Source: Ruficoccus amylovorans (GTDB lineage Bacteria; Verrucomicrobiota; Verrucomicrobiia; Opitutales; Cerasicoccaceae). From it: 64,000 bases of DNA. The translations under genes were made by a program, and so were the position numbers. The stretch is from NCBI RefSeq assembly GCF_014230085.1, contig NZ_JACHVB010000021.1, positions 72,501 to 136,500 of the forward strand, given 5' to 3'. The notes below the pieces were generated by a model. The model worked only from the letters and a program-made list of their open reading frames with translations. It was not told the origin of the DNA and ran no database searches. This document shows, one piece after another, positions 48,120-57,364 of this stretch (position 1 is the stretch's first letter; each line of letters begins with the position of its first letter).

Positions 48120-48745
48120 GCTGCCTGTGTCTGTCCGTGGAGGGTGAAACGCCCTCCCGCCCAAGCACTGAACCCGCATCGACCACTCCGGCTGAAGTGT
48201 CCGAAGTGTCTGCCCCGACTGCATCGCGCGTCTCGCTGGAGGCGCTGGCCTGGCCGCAGGGCGAGGAGGTGGCGCGGGTCGCGTTCACCGAGGAGCGGCA
48301 GTTCCCGTTTCGCCGCTTTCCGAAGCGCTTCAGCGGCACGCTGGATCGTTCACCTCAGGGAGAGCTTGTCCTTTGCTACACCGAGCCGGGCCGCGAGCGC
48401 CTGCTCATCCTCGCCGACGGGATCTACTTTGAAGGCTCCGATGGCCAGCGCCGTGAACTCCCCGCCGAGGCCGGTTATGTGCGCGTGCTGCGCGACCTGA
48501 TCGGAGGTGACCAGACCGCGCTGCGCCGCGACTGGCGGGCCGAACTGGCGTCTGGCGGGTTTACGCTTTATCCGGCAACGCCCGAGATGGACCGCACGCT
48601 CAAGCGCGTCGAGGTCGGCGTCGAGGATGGGCGGGTGAGTACGGTGCAGGTCTTTCTCAGCGACGGGGTGGTGCGACGTTATAAGTTTGGCCCTCTCCAG
48701 TGGGTGCCGCTGGCGCAGTTCGGCCAGCCCGCGAAATCCTCATGA
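48041..48745 (+). CDS. LolA-like outer-membrane lipoprotein-carrier family protein
   Basis: 234 aa. A signal-peptide-like start (RRAVVFLLSCLCLSVEGE) and a Ser/Thr/Pro-rich linker precede a LolA-type half-barrel with FRRFPKRFSGTLDRSPQG, LLILADGIYFEGSDGQ and GGDQTALRRDW. In aryl-polyene clusters a LolA-like periplasmic chaperone transfers the finished lipid to the outer membrane. Its start lies 79 nt inside the GT gene; a later GTG at 48107 has a good GGAGG but would lose the basic signal start. ATGA-coupled to the MMPL gene. Confidence 0.78.
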   Translation: MLFRRPTQPPFSPSAGRWRRAVVFLLSCLCLSVEGETPSRPSTEPASTTPAEVSEVSAPTASRVSLEALAWPQGEEVARVAFTEERQFPFRRFPKRFSGTLDRSPQGELVLCYTEPGRERLLILADGIYFEGSDGQRRELPAEAGYVRVLRDLIGGDQTALRRDWRAELASGGFTLYPATPEMDRTLKRVEVGVEDGRVSTVQVFLSDGVVRRYKFGPLQWVPLAQFGQPAKSS

Positions 48746-51060
48746 GCGGAAAAAAAACCAGTCCTGTCCGTCGCTTCGGACCCGCTGCTCTGGCGCTGAC
48801 GGTCCTGCTAGTGCTGCCGCTGGCCTACCTGCTGACGCGGGACTGGAGCCAGGCGCTCAACGAGGACATCCGCGCCTCCATTCCCGAGCTGGCGGAACCG
48901 CTCCAGGCGCGTGAAATTCGCCAGTCCCTTCAGGCGCAGGCCACCAACAGCGTGCTGCTCAAGGTGGACGCGCCGGGCGCGGAACCGGAGCAAGTTCGCG
49001 CGGCCATCCGTGAAGCCGCTGCCGCGCAACCGATTTTTGGCGAAGTCTTTTTCCCCGGCGATGCCGATACGATGAAGGAGCTGGGCCGCTTCATCTACGA
49101 GCACCGCGAGACACTCTTTTTCCCCGGCTGGTTGCAGGAGCGCTGGTTGGAGTTCGGGGGCACCGGCCAGCCCGAATCGGATTTTACCCTCTGGCTGGCG
49201 CGACGGGCGGCGGGGGAACTGGACGCCTTTCTCGACCGCTCCGAGGCGACCGCCTACGCCCAACTGATTCCCGACGACCCGCTGTTGCTCATCCCGACGG
49301 CGCGGGAGGCGCTGCCCGAGGCCGCATCCGGTGAGGACGGCGCAGTGCTGGCGTGGTTGCCGGTCGGGGCGGACTCGCTCAGCCCGGCGGGGCAAGCCGC
49401 CATCGGGGCCTCCGTCGAAGCGGTCAAGGCCTCCCTGCGCGTACGCTGGCCCGAGGCTCATCTCACCAGTGGCGGGGTTTATGAAATCGCCGCCGCGACC
49501 GAGACGCGAACCCGGCACGAGGTGACGCTGCTGAACGTCGTCATGGGGGCAGTGATCTTTTTCTTCCTGGCGCTGCTCATGCGGCGCTTGTCCGACCTGC
49601 TGCTGGTGCTGATCCCGTTGGCGGCGGCTGTACTGTGCTCGGCGGGGGTTGGGTTGTTGGTTTTCGGGCGCATCCATGTGCTCGCCCTCGGCATCGCCAG
49701 TGTGGTGCTCGGGCTGGCGGTGGACTACGCCGTGCACCTGCTGGCCAACCGCCGGGCGGATGGTCTCCTGTCCGCGTGGAAGCGTATCCAAAAACCACTA
49801 CTGGCCGGTTGTCTCTCGTCCTGCCTCGGACTGGCTTTCCTCTGGCTGGCCCCGTTGCCGTCCATTCGGCAGGTTGGGGTCATGGTCCCCGCCGGGCTTC
49901 TGGCCGCGCTGGCGGCGGTGCGTTGGGTCATGCCCTATGCGGGCGCGGGTGGCGGAAAACCCGCCCTGCGCGCTTTCCTTTACCAGTTGCGCAAACGGCC
50001 CTTGCCGCGTGTGTGGCTATTGCTGCCAGCGCTTCTCTGGACGGTGGCGCTCGCCGTACTGGCCGGGTGGCTGCGCTTCGATGACCGGATCGCGGGCTAC
50101 CAGATCCCGGTGCCCGGCGAGATGGAGCGCTACCAGTCGTTACTGACCGTGTTGGGGCAGTCGGACGAAACGGTACGCAGCCGCTGGTTCACCTTTTCGG
50201 AGTCACCAGTCGGCCTGCTTCAGAACCTCAACGATGTCCGTGCCTCCGGGGTGGAACTCTCCGGCCCCGCCTCCCTGCTGGGGCGGGCGCAGGGCAGCGA
50301 GGCTTGGCTGGCCTTCGAGCCGCAGCGGGAGGCGTTTGGGGAGGCGCTGCTGGCTGAGTTGAAGGCGCTTGGTTTTGACGAGGGAGCGTTTGAAGATTTT
50401 GCCGCGGGTTTGAAAAATCTGCCCGCCCGCGTGGCGGACCCGGCGGCGGACGAAGCCATCCGCGAACTGGCCTCGCGCCTGCGCGGCCCGATGCGGGCCG
50501 CGCTGATGAGCGACGGGGTTGACTGGGTGGGGACATTCGGGGTGCGAGACCGTGACGAGGTGCCAGTGTCATTAAAAACCACTACATACGTCCTCGACGA
50601 GCGCGTCGCGCTGGACCGGGCGCTGGCGCTCTCGCGGAAGATCGTCCTGCGCAACGCGCTCTGGGGCTTCCTCTGCGTGGGGGCGGTGTTGCTGTGGGTC
50701 TTCGGCTGGCGGGGCGGGTTGGCGGCGGCGCTGCTGCCGGTGTGGGCGGTCACGCTCGGGCTGGCCGTGACCGTGCTGCTGGGCGGGAGCCTGAGCCTGC
50801 TCGCCGTGATCGGGGCAGTGCTGGCCTATTGCCTCGGGCTGGATTACGGGGCGTTTTCGGTGCACTTTCACGGGCGCGCTCCGGTCTCGGTTCGCGTGTC
50901 CGCCCTGACCAGCGCGGGCGCTTTCGCCGTGCTCGGGTTCAGCGAGATCAAGGCGGTCAGCGATCTCGGCATCGTGGTAGCCGCGACAGTCTTTTTCGCC
51001 TGGATGGGGGCCGAGTTCATAGGGTTGCAACGTGGGGCTTCTACAGCAGAGGATGATTGA
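48742..51060 (+). CDS. MMPL/RND-type exporter
   Basis: 772 aa from MSGKKTSPVRRFG. Two half-repeats: each has one membrane helix, a large periplasmic domain and about five more helices (for example LLVLIPLAAAVLCSAGVGLLVF, written in part, and AALLPVWAVTLGLAVTVLLG). Conserved Asp residues are present in GLAVDYAVHLL and CLGLDYGAFSVHF, the proton-relay positions of MMPL/RND pumps. It probably exports the lipid-linked polyene across the inner membrane. It overlaps the LolA-like gene by 4 nt and the dehydratase gene by 8 nt. Confidence 0.9.
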   Translation: MSGKKTSPVRRFGPAALALTVLLVLPLAYLLTRDWSQALNEDIRASIPELAEPLQAREIRQSLQAQATNSVLLKVDAPGAEPEQVRAAIREAAAAQPIFGEVFFPGDADTMKELGRFIYEHRETLFFPGWLQERWLEFGGTGQPESDFTLWLARRAAGELDAFLDRSEATAYAQLIPDDPLLLIPTAREALPEAASGEDGAVLAWLPVGADSLSPAGQAAIGASVEAVKASLRVRWPEAHLTSGGVYEIAAATETRTRHEVTLLNVVMGAVIFFFLALLMRRLSDLLLVLIPLAAAVLCSAGVGLLVFGRIHVLALGIASVVLGLAVDYAVHLLANRRADGLLSAWKRIQKPLLAGCLSSCLGLAFLWLAPLPSIRQVGVMVPAGLLAALAAVRWVMPYAGAGGGKPALRAFLYQLRKRPLPRVWLLLPALLWTVALAVLAGWLRFDDRIAGYQIPVPGEMERYQSLLTVLGQSDETVRSRWFTFSESPVGLLQNLNDVRASGVELSGPASLLGRAQGSEAWLAFEPQREAFGEALLAELKALGFDEGAFEDFAAGLKNLPARVADPAADEAIRELASRLRGPMRAALMSDGVDWVGTFGVRDRDEVPVSLKTTTYVLDERVALDRALALSRKIVLRNALWGFLCVGAVLLWVFGWRGGLAAALLPVWAVTLGLAVTVLLGGSLSLLAVIGAVLAYCLGLDYGAFSVHFHGRAPVSVRVSALTSAGAFAVLGFSEIKAVSDLGIVVAATVFFAWMGAEFIGLQRGASTAEDD

Positions 51061-51484
51061 CGCCATGCCTGCCGAGTTTCCGCCCATTGAAGACCTGATC
51101 CCGCATCGCGGCCCGATGTGCCTGCTGCGGCGGATCGTCGCGCTCGACGGATGCGAAGTCACCGCCGAGGCCCTGCTGCCGCCGGAAGCGGGCGTTCTGT
51201 CCGGGGCTGCCGGATCTCAAGCGTGGTCGGTGGAAATCGTGGCGCAGGCCGCGGCGGCCTTCATCGGTTGGCATCACCGGGAGCGCGGTTGGCGCTCGGG
51301 GCGGTTGATTAAAGTCGTCCGCTGGGAACTTTCGCCGGAGCCGCTACCTGGCGGGGAAATTTTAACTGTGTATTCAAAACTGGGTACGTGGAGCGAGGCG
51401 GGGCTGTTTCGTTTCGACGGCCAACTGAGTGCCGCCTCCGGTCATCGGTTGGCGGCTGGGCAATTGACCATCCTGACCTCATGA
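51053..51484 (+). CDS. Hotdog-fold dehydratase-like protein (ApeP-like)
   Basis: About 143 aa. Start at ATG 51053 (MIDAMPAEFPP), overlapping the MMPL stop by 8 nt; the ATG at 51065 is also possible. The motif LIPHRGPMCLLRRIVALDG is the ApeP/FabA-like hotdog signature with the catalytic-type His, and WSVEIVAQAAAAFIGWHH is the central helix. It probably pairs with the small dehydratase at 47030. ATGA overlap with the ligase gene. Confidence 0.78.
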   Translation: MIDAMPAEFPPIEDLIPHRGPMCLLRRIVALDGCEVTAEALLPPEAGVLSGAAGSQAWSVEIVAQAAAAFIGWHHRERGWRSGRLIKVVRWELSPEPLPGGEILTVYSKLGTWSEAGLFRFDGQLSAASGHRLAAGQLTILTS

Positions 51485-52905
51485 GCACCCAGCAGGAGAA
51501 AAAGACACGCGAGGCGAGCGACCCCCTGTTGTGCGGCTGGGAAGCGGTCCTGCGTCGCCAGGGTGAGCGACTGGCGGTGATCGATGCGGCTACGGGCGCG
51601 GCGGTGAGCTTTATCGAACTGGAGGCGCGGGCGCGGGATTGGGAAACACGGCTGGCTCCGCATCAGCTCAATCGGCGGGGGGTGGTTTTTCGCCTGCCAA
51701 ACGGCGCCGACTGGCTGGCGGCGTTTATCGCGCTGCGGCGGGCCGGGGCGGTGGTCATCCCGCTCGACGCCGGAGCTCCAGCGCAGGAGTTGGCGACCGC
51801 CCAGCGGCTGCTTGCGCCTGCCTTGCAGGTGACGGAGGGCGGGCTGGAGACGCTGTCCGGCTCCCGGCATTGGAAAGCGGGTACAGCCTTGGTCAAGCTG
51901 ACTTCCGGCTCGACTGGCGCGCCCAAGCCGATTCCCTTCACTGGCGGCGAACTGTGCGCCGACGCGGCCAATATTCTTTCGACGATGGGCTTCGGCCCGG
52001 ACGACCTGAACTTCGCGCTCCTGCCCTTCGCCCACTCCTACGCGTTGGGAAATCTTGTCGCACCACTGCTGGCCTTTGGGGTGCCGCTGGTGGTGGGGAG
52101 CGCGGCCTTCCCGCATGTCATCGCCGAGGAAGTGGCCCGCTACCGGGCGACGGTGTTGCCCACGGTTCCGGCGGTGTTGGAGGGCTTGTGCCGGGGTGGG
52201 GAGATTTCCCTGAAACCCCTGCGGCTGGTGATCTCGGCGGCGGCTCCGCTCAGCCCGGATCTGGCCCGGCGGTTTTACGAGGCGACAGGCTTGCTGGTGC
52301 ATAATTTTTACGGTTCCAGCGAGACCGGGGGCATCGCCTACGACCGGGACGGGCATGCCGGGCTGAAGGGCGACTGCGTCGGCACGGCGATGGACGGGGT
52401 GCGTCTGACGCGCATGCCGGACGGGCGGTTGCGGGTGTGTTCCGCCGCGGTCAGCTCTTATGGCAGCGTTGGTGGGGAAATGTCACTGACCGGAGAAGCT
52501 GCGTCGGCTGGCAAAAAAAGCCTCGCTGCGTTCACGTTGGCCGACCGGGTGAGCTTTACCGAAACCGGCGGGGTGGTCATCCACGGGCGGGCCGACCGGA
52601 TCGTCAAATGCGCGGGCGTCCGGCTCGATCTGGCCCGGCTGGAGCAGGTGACTGCCGCCTTGGACGGGGTCCGGCAAGCAGTGGCCTTTTACGAGCCGGA
52701 GGGGGAGCGCCTTTTGCTCGCCTATGAGGGAGACGCGCAGGTGGCGGCTGTGCTGGCGGGATTGCGGGCGGCTTTTCCTCGTCTCGGGCGTCGTCTGCAG
52801 GTGCGTCGGTTGGAGGTGCTTCCCCGGACCGCACGGGGAAAGATCGACCAGCGGGCACTTCGGCGAGGCTGGGGGGATAAATCCTCCGGGGCAAAAGGGG
52901 CTTAG
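51481..52905 (+). CDS. AMP-dependent acyl/aryl-ACP ligase
   Basis: 474 aa from MSTQQEKKTREASDP. The ANL-superfamily motifs are present: LTSGSTGAPKPIPF (AMP loop), YGSSETGGIAYD, DRIVKCAGVRLD (hinge) and RGKIDQRALRR with the catalytic Lys. It is shorter than acetyl-CoA synthetase but like the cluster ligases that load the aromatic starter (4-hydroxybenzoate or coumarate) on ACP. It would activate the product of the chorismatase encoded at the other end of the cluster. Confidence 0.87.
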   Translation: MSTQQEKKTREASDPLLCGWEAVLRRQGERLAVIDAATGAAVSFIELEARARDWETRLAPHQLNRRGVVFRLPNGADWLAAFIALRRAGAVVIPLDAGAPAQELATAQRLLAPALQVTEGGLETLSGSRHWKAGTALVKLTSGSTGAPKPIPFTGGELCADAANILSTMGFGPDDLNFALLPFAHSYALGNLVAPLLAFGVPLVVGSAAFPHVIAEEVARYRATVLPTVPAVLEGLCRGGEISLKPLRLVISAAAPLSPDLARRFYEATGLLVHNFYGSSETGGIAYDRDGHAGLKGDCVGTAMDGVRLTRMPDGRLRVCSAAVSSYGSVGGEMSLTGEAASAGKKSLAAFTLADRVSFTETGGVVIHGRADRIVKCAGVRLDLARLEQVTAALDGVRQAVAFYEPEGERLLLAYEGDAQVAAVLAGLRAAFPRLGRRLQVRRLEVLPRTARGKIDQRALRRGWGDKSSGAKGA

Positions 52906-52964
52906 CAGTAACGCGCGAGTGGTGGTGATTTTTCGGGTGGTATCTGTGCCCGCGCCAGCCAAGG

Positions 52965-53005
52965 CCCGGTTCCGCCCGCTCAGGCATGGACGGGGCGGAA
53001 CCGGG
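52965..53005 (+). terminator. Large hairpin at the end of the pigment cluster
   Basis: A perfect 13-bp stem CCCGGTTCCGCCC/GGGCGGAACCGGG with a 15-nt loop, 60 nt after the ligase stop, followed by TCACTTTT. The T tract is weak, but position suggests transcript termination or 3' end protection. The remainder of the 52906-53304 interval has no gene. Confidence 0.6.
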
Positions 53006-53168
53006 TCACTTTTGGCTATCGCATTGCGAGAGATGACGGGAAGCCCTCCGCCCGGCCGTTAACCACGCCATGATCTTCTGCAGGCAAGTGCAGGTGATCA
53101 TGAATTCGGAGCCGCAGCGGCGCTTCATGGTTTGGATTAAAAGAAGATGAGTGGCTTCGTGTCGAGTT

Positions 53169-53196
53169 TTAATGGCATGAATGTGCCATTAATTTT
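53169..53196 (+). promoter_or_regulatory. AT-rich inverted repeat upstream of purH
   Basis: TTAATGGCA (53169-53177) and TGCCATTAA (53184-53192) form a perfect 9-bp inverted repeat with a 6-nt loop followed by TTTT, 110 bp upstream of purH. It could be an operator or an attenuator-like hairpin. No known purine repressor site is assigned. Confidence 0.4.
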
Positions 53197-53304
53197 GCGA
53201 CTTATGGTTGGTTATATCACTGCTAATATGGAGGGCGGATTGGTCGTGAGCAAGTGATGAGCTTTTGACTTGCGCCGGAGGGAAGGCGGGGCAGGGTAGT
53301 TCGG

Positions 53305-54846
53305 ATGAGTAAATGGGCGCTAATTTCGGTCAGCGATAAAACCGGCCTCGTGGATTTCGCGAAGGGCCTCGTCGAACAACACGGCTACGGCATCCTCTCC
53401 ACCGGGGGCACGGCCAAGCTCCTGCGGGAGCAGGGGCTCCCCGTCACCGACGTGAGCGAGTACACCGGCTTTCCGGAAATGATGGAGGGGCGGATCAAGA
53501 CCCTGCACCCGAAGGTCCACGGCGGCCTGCTCTGCCGCCGCGATAAGGAGGACCACCTCGCCCAGGCCAAGGAGCACGGGATCGACATGATCGACCTGGT
53601 CTGCGTGAACCTTTATCCCTTTGAGGAAACCGTCGCTCGCCGCGACTGCACGTTTGAGGAAGCCATCGAAAACATCGACATCGGCGGCCCCTCCATGCTC
53701 CGTTCCGCCGCGAAGAACCACGCCAGCGTGACCGTTGTCTGTGACGCGGACGACTACGCGCCCGTGCTCGACGCCCTCGCCGCCGGTGGCGACGCGCTCA
53801 CCCTCCTGCGCCGCAAGCTCGCGCTCAAGGTCTTCCAGCGCACCTCCTCCTACGACGGTGCCATCGCCGCCTACCTCGAAGGCCAGGTGGGCGAAAGCTC
53901 GGCCCTCGGCCTGCCCGAGCGCCTGAGCCTTCAGCTCCCCCGCGCCCAGGTCCTGCGCTATGGCGAAAACCCCCACCAGCAGGCGGCGCTCTACGGGCGC
54001 TTCCACGAGTGCTTCGAGCAGCTTCAGGGGAAGGAACTTTCCTACAACAACATCATCGACATCACCGCCGCCACTTACCTGATCGGCGAGTTCGAGAAGC
54101 CCACCGTCGCCATCCTCAAGCACACCAACCCCTGCGGCGTGGCCAGCGAGATGGACCTGCTCACCTGCTGGGAACAGGCCTTCGAGACGGACAAGCAGGC
54201 TCCCTTCGGCGGTATCATCGTCTCGAACCGCACCATCGACGCCGATCTGGCCAAGGTGATTGCCGGGATTTTCTGCGAAGTCATCATCGCGCCCGAGTTC
54301 ACGCCCGCCGCGCGCGAGGTTTTCGGGAAAAAGAAGAACCTGCGCCTGATGGTCGCCCGCGACTACCTCAGAGCCGACTCGCTGACCGAGGTCAAGTCCG
54401 TCGTCGGTGGCCTGCTCCTGCAGGACCGCGACCAGTACCCGGACAAGCCCTCGGACTGGAAGGTCGTGACCGAACGCCAGCCCACGGAAGAGGAATGGGC
54501 GGCCATGCGCTTTGGCTGGAAAGTCGTCAAACACGTCAAGTCCAACGCCATCGTTTACGCCGGGGCCGAGCGCACGCTGGGCATCGGTGCCGGACAGATG
54601 AGCCGGGTGGACAGCTCCCAGATCGCCGTCTGGAAGGCCGGTCAGGCCGGACTGTCGCTCAAGGGCTCGGTGGTCGCCTCCGACGCGTTCTTCCCCTTCG
54701 CCGACGGCCTCATCGCCGCCGCCGAGGCCGGGGCCACCGCCGCCATCCAGCCGGGCGGCTCCGTCCGCGACGAGGAAGTCATCAAGGCCGCCAACGAACG
54801 CGGCCTGGCCATGGTCTTCACCGGTAAACGGCATTTCAAACATTGA
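53305..54846 (+). CDS. purH: Bifunctional AICAR formyltransferase / IMP cyclohydrolase
   Basis: 513 aa. Catalyses the last two steps of IMP synthesis. The N-terminal MGS-like cyclohydrolase ([38 protein letters not shown]) precedes the formyltransferase domain with [12 protein letters not shown], the catalytic LKHTNPCG and [11 protein letters not shown]. The protein ends in GKRHFKH, as in the family. An 18-bp gap leads to the next gene. Confidence 0.96.
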   Translation: MSKWALISVSDKTGLVDFAKGLVEQHGYGILSTGGTAKLLREQGLPVTDVSEYTGFPEMMEGRIKTLHPKVHGGLLCRRDKEDHLAQAKEHGIDMIDLVCVNLYPFEETVARRDCTFEEAIENIDIGGPSMLRSAAKNHASVTVVCDADDYAPVLDALAAGGDALTLLRRKLALKVFQRTSSYDGAIAAYLEGQVGESSALGLPERLSLQLPRAQVLRYGENPHQQAALYGRFHECFEQLQGKELSYNNIIDITAATYLIGEFEKPTVAILKHTNPCGVASEMDLLTCWEQAFETDKQAPFGGIIVSNRTIDADLAKVIAGIFCEVIIAPEFTPAAREVFGKKKNLRLMVARDYLRADSLTEVKSVVGGLLLQDRDQYPDKPSDWKVVTERQPTEEEWAAMRFGWKVVKHVKSNAIVYAGAERTLGIGAGQMSRVDSSQIAVWKAGQAGLSLKGSVVASDAFFPFADGLIAAAEAGATAAIQPGGSVRDEEVIKAANERGLAMVFTGKRHFKH

Positions 54847-54864
54847 TGAAGTAAAGGCACGTCA

Positions 54865-55209
54865 ATGCCGAGACGTCTGACGGACGATATTTATCCGTAT
54901 GTCTTGGCCATTACCGGCTTGTGCTGGATGGCAACCTGCACGTTTTGCCTCTACTTGTTGACGGTCTGGGTCGGTTTTCACGCTACGCCGAACCAGACCA
55001 TTGTCAGTTTGTATATGCTTCGGGGATGGGATGCTCCCGAGGAGGAACTGAAGCTGTTCTTCCGGACGGTCGAGCAGACGGATGTTCACGTTGCTTATAT
55101 TTCCTGTGTGATAAGGGCATCGTTGTGGACTTTTGTCGGCGTTTCAGTGATTCTGTGCATAACCTTCTTCCGCTATATATATCTGTTGATCAGATTCATT
55201 CTGAGATAG
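54865..55209 (+). CDS. Small hypothetical membrane protein
   Basis: 114 aa with two membrane helices ([20 protein letters not shown] and [18 protein letters not shown]) separated by a 45-residue loop containing [17 protein letters not shown]. No family is recognised. Lower GC than purH and the peptidase gene around it. The 18-bp and 21-bp gaps suggest it is co-transcribed with them. Confidence 0.6.
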   Translation: MPRRLTDDIYPYVLAITGLCWMATCTFCLYLLTVWVGFHATPNQTIVSLYMLRGWDAPEEELKLFFRTVEQTDVHVAYISCVIRASLWTFVGVSVILCITFFRYIYLLIRFILR

Positions 55210-55230
55210 CGGCCTTATCTGAATATTCCC

Positions 55231-56616
55231 ATGGCTATTGACCCGATTCCCTTTCTGACCAAGTACGCGAGCTTTCCCAGTGTCTCGACCGATTCCGCCT
55301 ATTCGGCGGGGATGAAGGGCGCGCGCGACTACGTTAAACACGCGCTCGCCGGGCTCGGCTTCGAGGTGGAGGAAGTCGCCACGCCGAAGCACCCGATCAT
55401 GCTGGCCGAGCGCGGCCCGGATCGCGACGACGTGCCACACATTGTCATTTACGGGCACTACGACGTGCAGCCCGCCGATCCCTTTGAGTTGTGGAAGAGC
55501 CCGGCCTTCGAGCCGGAGGTGCGCGACGGGCGTTTGTACGGGCGCGGCACCGCCGACAACAAGGGGCCGCAGGCCGTGCAGTTGACCGCGCTCTCGCGCC
55601 TGCTGGAGAAGCACCCGGACCTGCCGCTGCGGATAACCTTCCTGATCGAAGGCGAGGAGGAGATGGGTAGCCCGAGTTTCCCCGGTTTTCTGGAAAAATA
55701 CGCTGATCGCCTCTCGAAGGCGGACATGATCCTGGTCTCGGATACGGGCAGCCCCGGCACGGAGCAAATCGTGATCACGACCGGCCTGCGCGGCATGGTC
55801 GGGATGGAAGTCACGCTGACCGGCCCGGCGGTGGACCTGCACTCGGGCGTGAACGGCGGCCCCGTGCTCAACCCGATTCAGGCGTTGGCTACGTTGTGCG
55901 CCTCGCTGCACGATGGGGACGGGCGGGTCAATGTGCCCGGCTTTTACGACGCGGTGGGCGAACCGCTCCAATGGGAACGCGAGGAACTGGCCCGCCTGCC
56001 CGGTACGGAGGAGCAGTACCGCGACCTGCTGGGCGTGCCCGGTTTTCTCAGCCCCGGCGGGGCGACGCCGTTCGAGTTGGTGCGCTTTTTCCCGACGCTG
56101 GAGTTCAATGGTATCGGCGGCGGCTACCAGGGGGAGGGGAGCAAGACCGTGATCCCGTCAAAAGCCTTTGTCAAAATCACCTGTCGGCTGGTGCCGGATC
56201 AGGAGGAGGACGATATCGTGGCCAAGGTCAAGGCCATGCTGCTGGAGCGCTGCCCGCCCGAGGTGTCCATCGAAGTCAAGGTGGACAAAGGGGGCAGCCC
56301 CTACTACGTGGCGCCTCCCGGCCGCCCGAACACCGCTTCGGACCTCTCGCCGGTCTTTGCCCGCGCCTGCGCGGCGGCGGAACTGGCCATCGAGGGCGCG
56401 TTCGGGAAAAAGCCCCTCTACCTGCGCGAGGGCGGGAGCATCCCGATCATCCGCGACATGAAGGAAAAGACCGGGCTGGATTCGCTCATGATCGGGCTGT
56501 TTACCCCGCGCGACAACCTGCACGCGCCCAATGAGAGCTTTGAGCTCGATATGATGGAGAAGGGGATCAACGCCTATGAGGATATCCTCTACCGGATGGC
56601 CTATCCGGCGGATTGA
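55231..56616 (+). CDS. M20-family dipeptidase/carboxypeptidase
   Basis: 461 aa. Metallo-aminoacyl hydrolase of the M20 clan. Zinc ligands and catalytic residues are visible: YGHYDVQP (His, Asp), GRGTADNKG (bridging Asp), EGEEEMGS (catalytic and ligand Glu), SDTG (Asp) and LHAPNE (His). The dimerisation lid domain covers about 195-350. It probably hydrolyses dipeptides in the cytoplasm; no signal peptide is seen. A bidirectional terminator follows. Confidence 0.9.
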   Translation: MAIDPIPFLTKYASFPSVSTDSAYSAGMKGARDYVKHALAGLGFEVEEVATPKHPIMLAERGPDRDDVPHIVIYGHYDVQPADPFELWKSPAFEPEVRDGRLYGRGTADNKGPQAVQLTALSRLLEKHPDLPLRITFLIEGEEEMGSPSFPGFLEKYADRLSKADMILVSDTGSPGTEQIVITTGLRGMVGMEVTLTGPAVDLHSGVNGGPVLNPIQALATLCASLHDGDGRVNVPGFYDAVGEPLQWEREELARLPGTEEQYRDLLGVPGFLSPGGATPFELVRFFPTLEFNGIGGGYQGEGSKTVIPSKAFVKITCRLVPDQEEDDIVAKVKAMLLERCPPEVSIEVKVDKGGSPYYVAPPGRPNTASDLSPVFARACAAAELAIEGAFGKKPLYLREGGSIPIIRDMKEKTGLDSLMIGLFTPRDNLHAPNESFELDMMEKGINAYEDILYRMAYPAD

Positions 56617-56684
56617 CGGGCCGTGGGGCCCGACCCTGCGCGGCAACGCGACCAGGGATGGATTTATCGGCTATACCGGCCAAC

Positions 56685-56716
56685 AAAAAAACCTCCGCAT
56701 GCAGCGGAGGTTTTTT
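56685..56716. terminator. Bidirectional rho-independent terminator
   Basis: ACCTCCGC/GCGGAGGT stem, 5-nt loop, A6-7 on the left and T6 on the right. It lies between convergent peptidase and Pal-like genes. Confidence 0.92.
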
Positions 56717-56744
56717 GTGATGAAAGGGTTCAGTCGAAGGCCGG

Positions 56745-57308
56745 TTATTCGACCACTTTGACTTCGACCCGGCGGTCGTCGATGACGCGGGAGTCGGTCT
56801 TGGGCAGGTCCTGGTCGGCTTCGAGTTCGCCGAGGGAGAGAACTTCGATGCGGGTCGGGGCGATGCCCTGGCGCACAAGGTAGTCCATGACAGCGCGGGC
56901 GCGGCGGTCACCGAGGCCGAGGTTGTACTCGGTCGTGCCGTACCAGTCGGTGTGCCCTTCGCAGATGGCGCGGGAGTTCGGGTTGCTGTTCATGAAGTTG
57001 ACGACTTCATTGAGCTTGCCGTGCTCGGAGGGCTGGACGGTGAACTCGTCGAAGCCGAATTGCACGATGGCCATGACACTGTCGTCCCCGGCGATACCGC
57101 CGTTCATATCTGAAAAGCGTGCGTCGCGCATGGTCAGGGAGTCACCGCTGTTGGCGCTGATCGCGTCCGGGTTGATCCAGTCGGGGCGGTCGGCGCCGAC
57201 GGTGCTGGAGAGCGTATCTTCCGGTGTGATTTCGGGATCGGATTCGCACCCACTGAACAGAACGGCGCAAAGACTGAGGCTGGCGAGGTAAAGACTGACC
57301 TTCTTCAT
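56745..57308 (-). CDS. OmpA-family peptidoglycan-associated lipoprotein (Pal-like)
   Basis: 187 aa. A lipobox FSGC (Cys21) marks outer-membrane attachment. After an acidic linker, an OmpA-like domain (about 80-187) has FGFDEFTV, CEGHTDWYGTTEYNLGLG and the peptidoglycan-contact R-A-x-A-V pattern (DRRARAVMDYLV), ending RRVEVKVVE. Pal-type proteins tether the outer membrane to murein and interact with Tol. The tol/ybgF genes are not adjacent. Confidence 0.9.
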   Translation of the reverse strand: MKKVSLYLASLSLCAVLFSGCESDPEITPEDTLSSTVGADRPDWINPDAISANSGDSLTMRDARFSDMNGGIAGDDSVMAIVQFGFDEFTVQPSEHGKLNEVVNFMNSNPNSRAICEGHTDWYGTTEYNLGLGDRRARAVMDYLVRQGIAPTRIEVLSLGELEADQDLPKTDSRVIDDRRVEVKVVE

Positions 57309-57364
57309 TTGATTCTTACTGATGTTTGAATCTTATTGTCTGGGCAAGGAATTTCGTAACGCAC

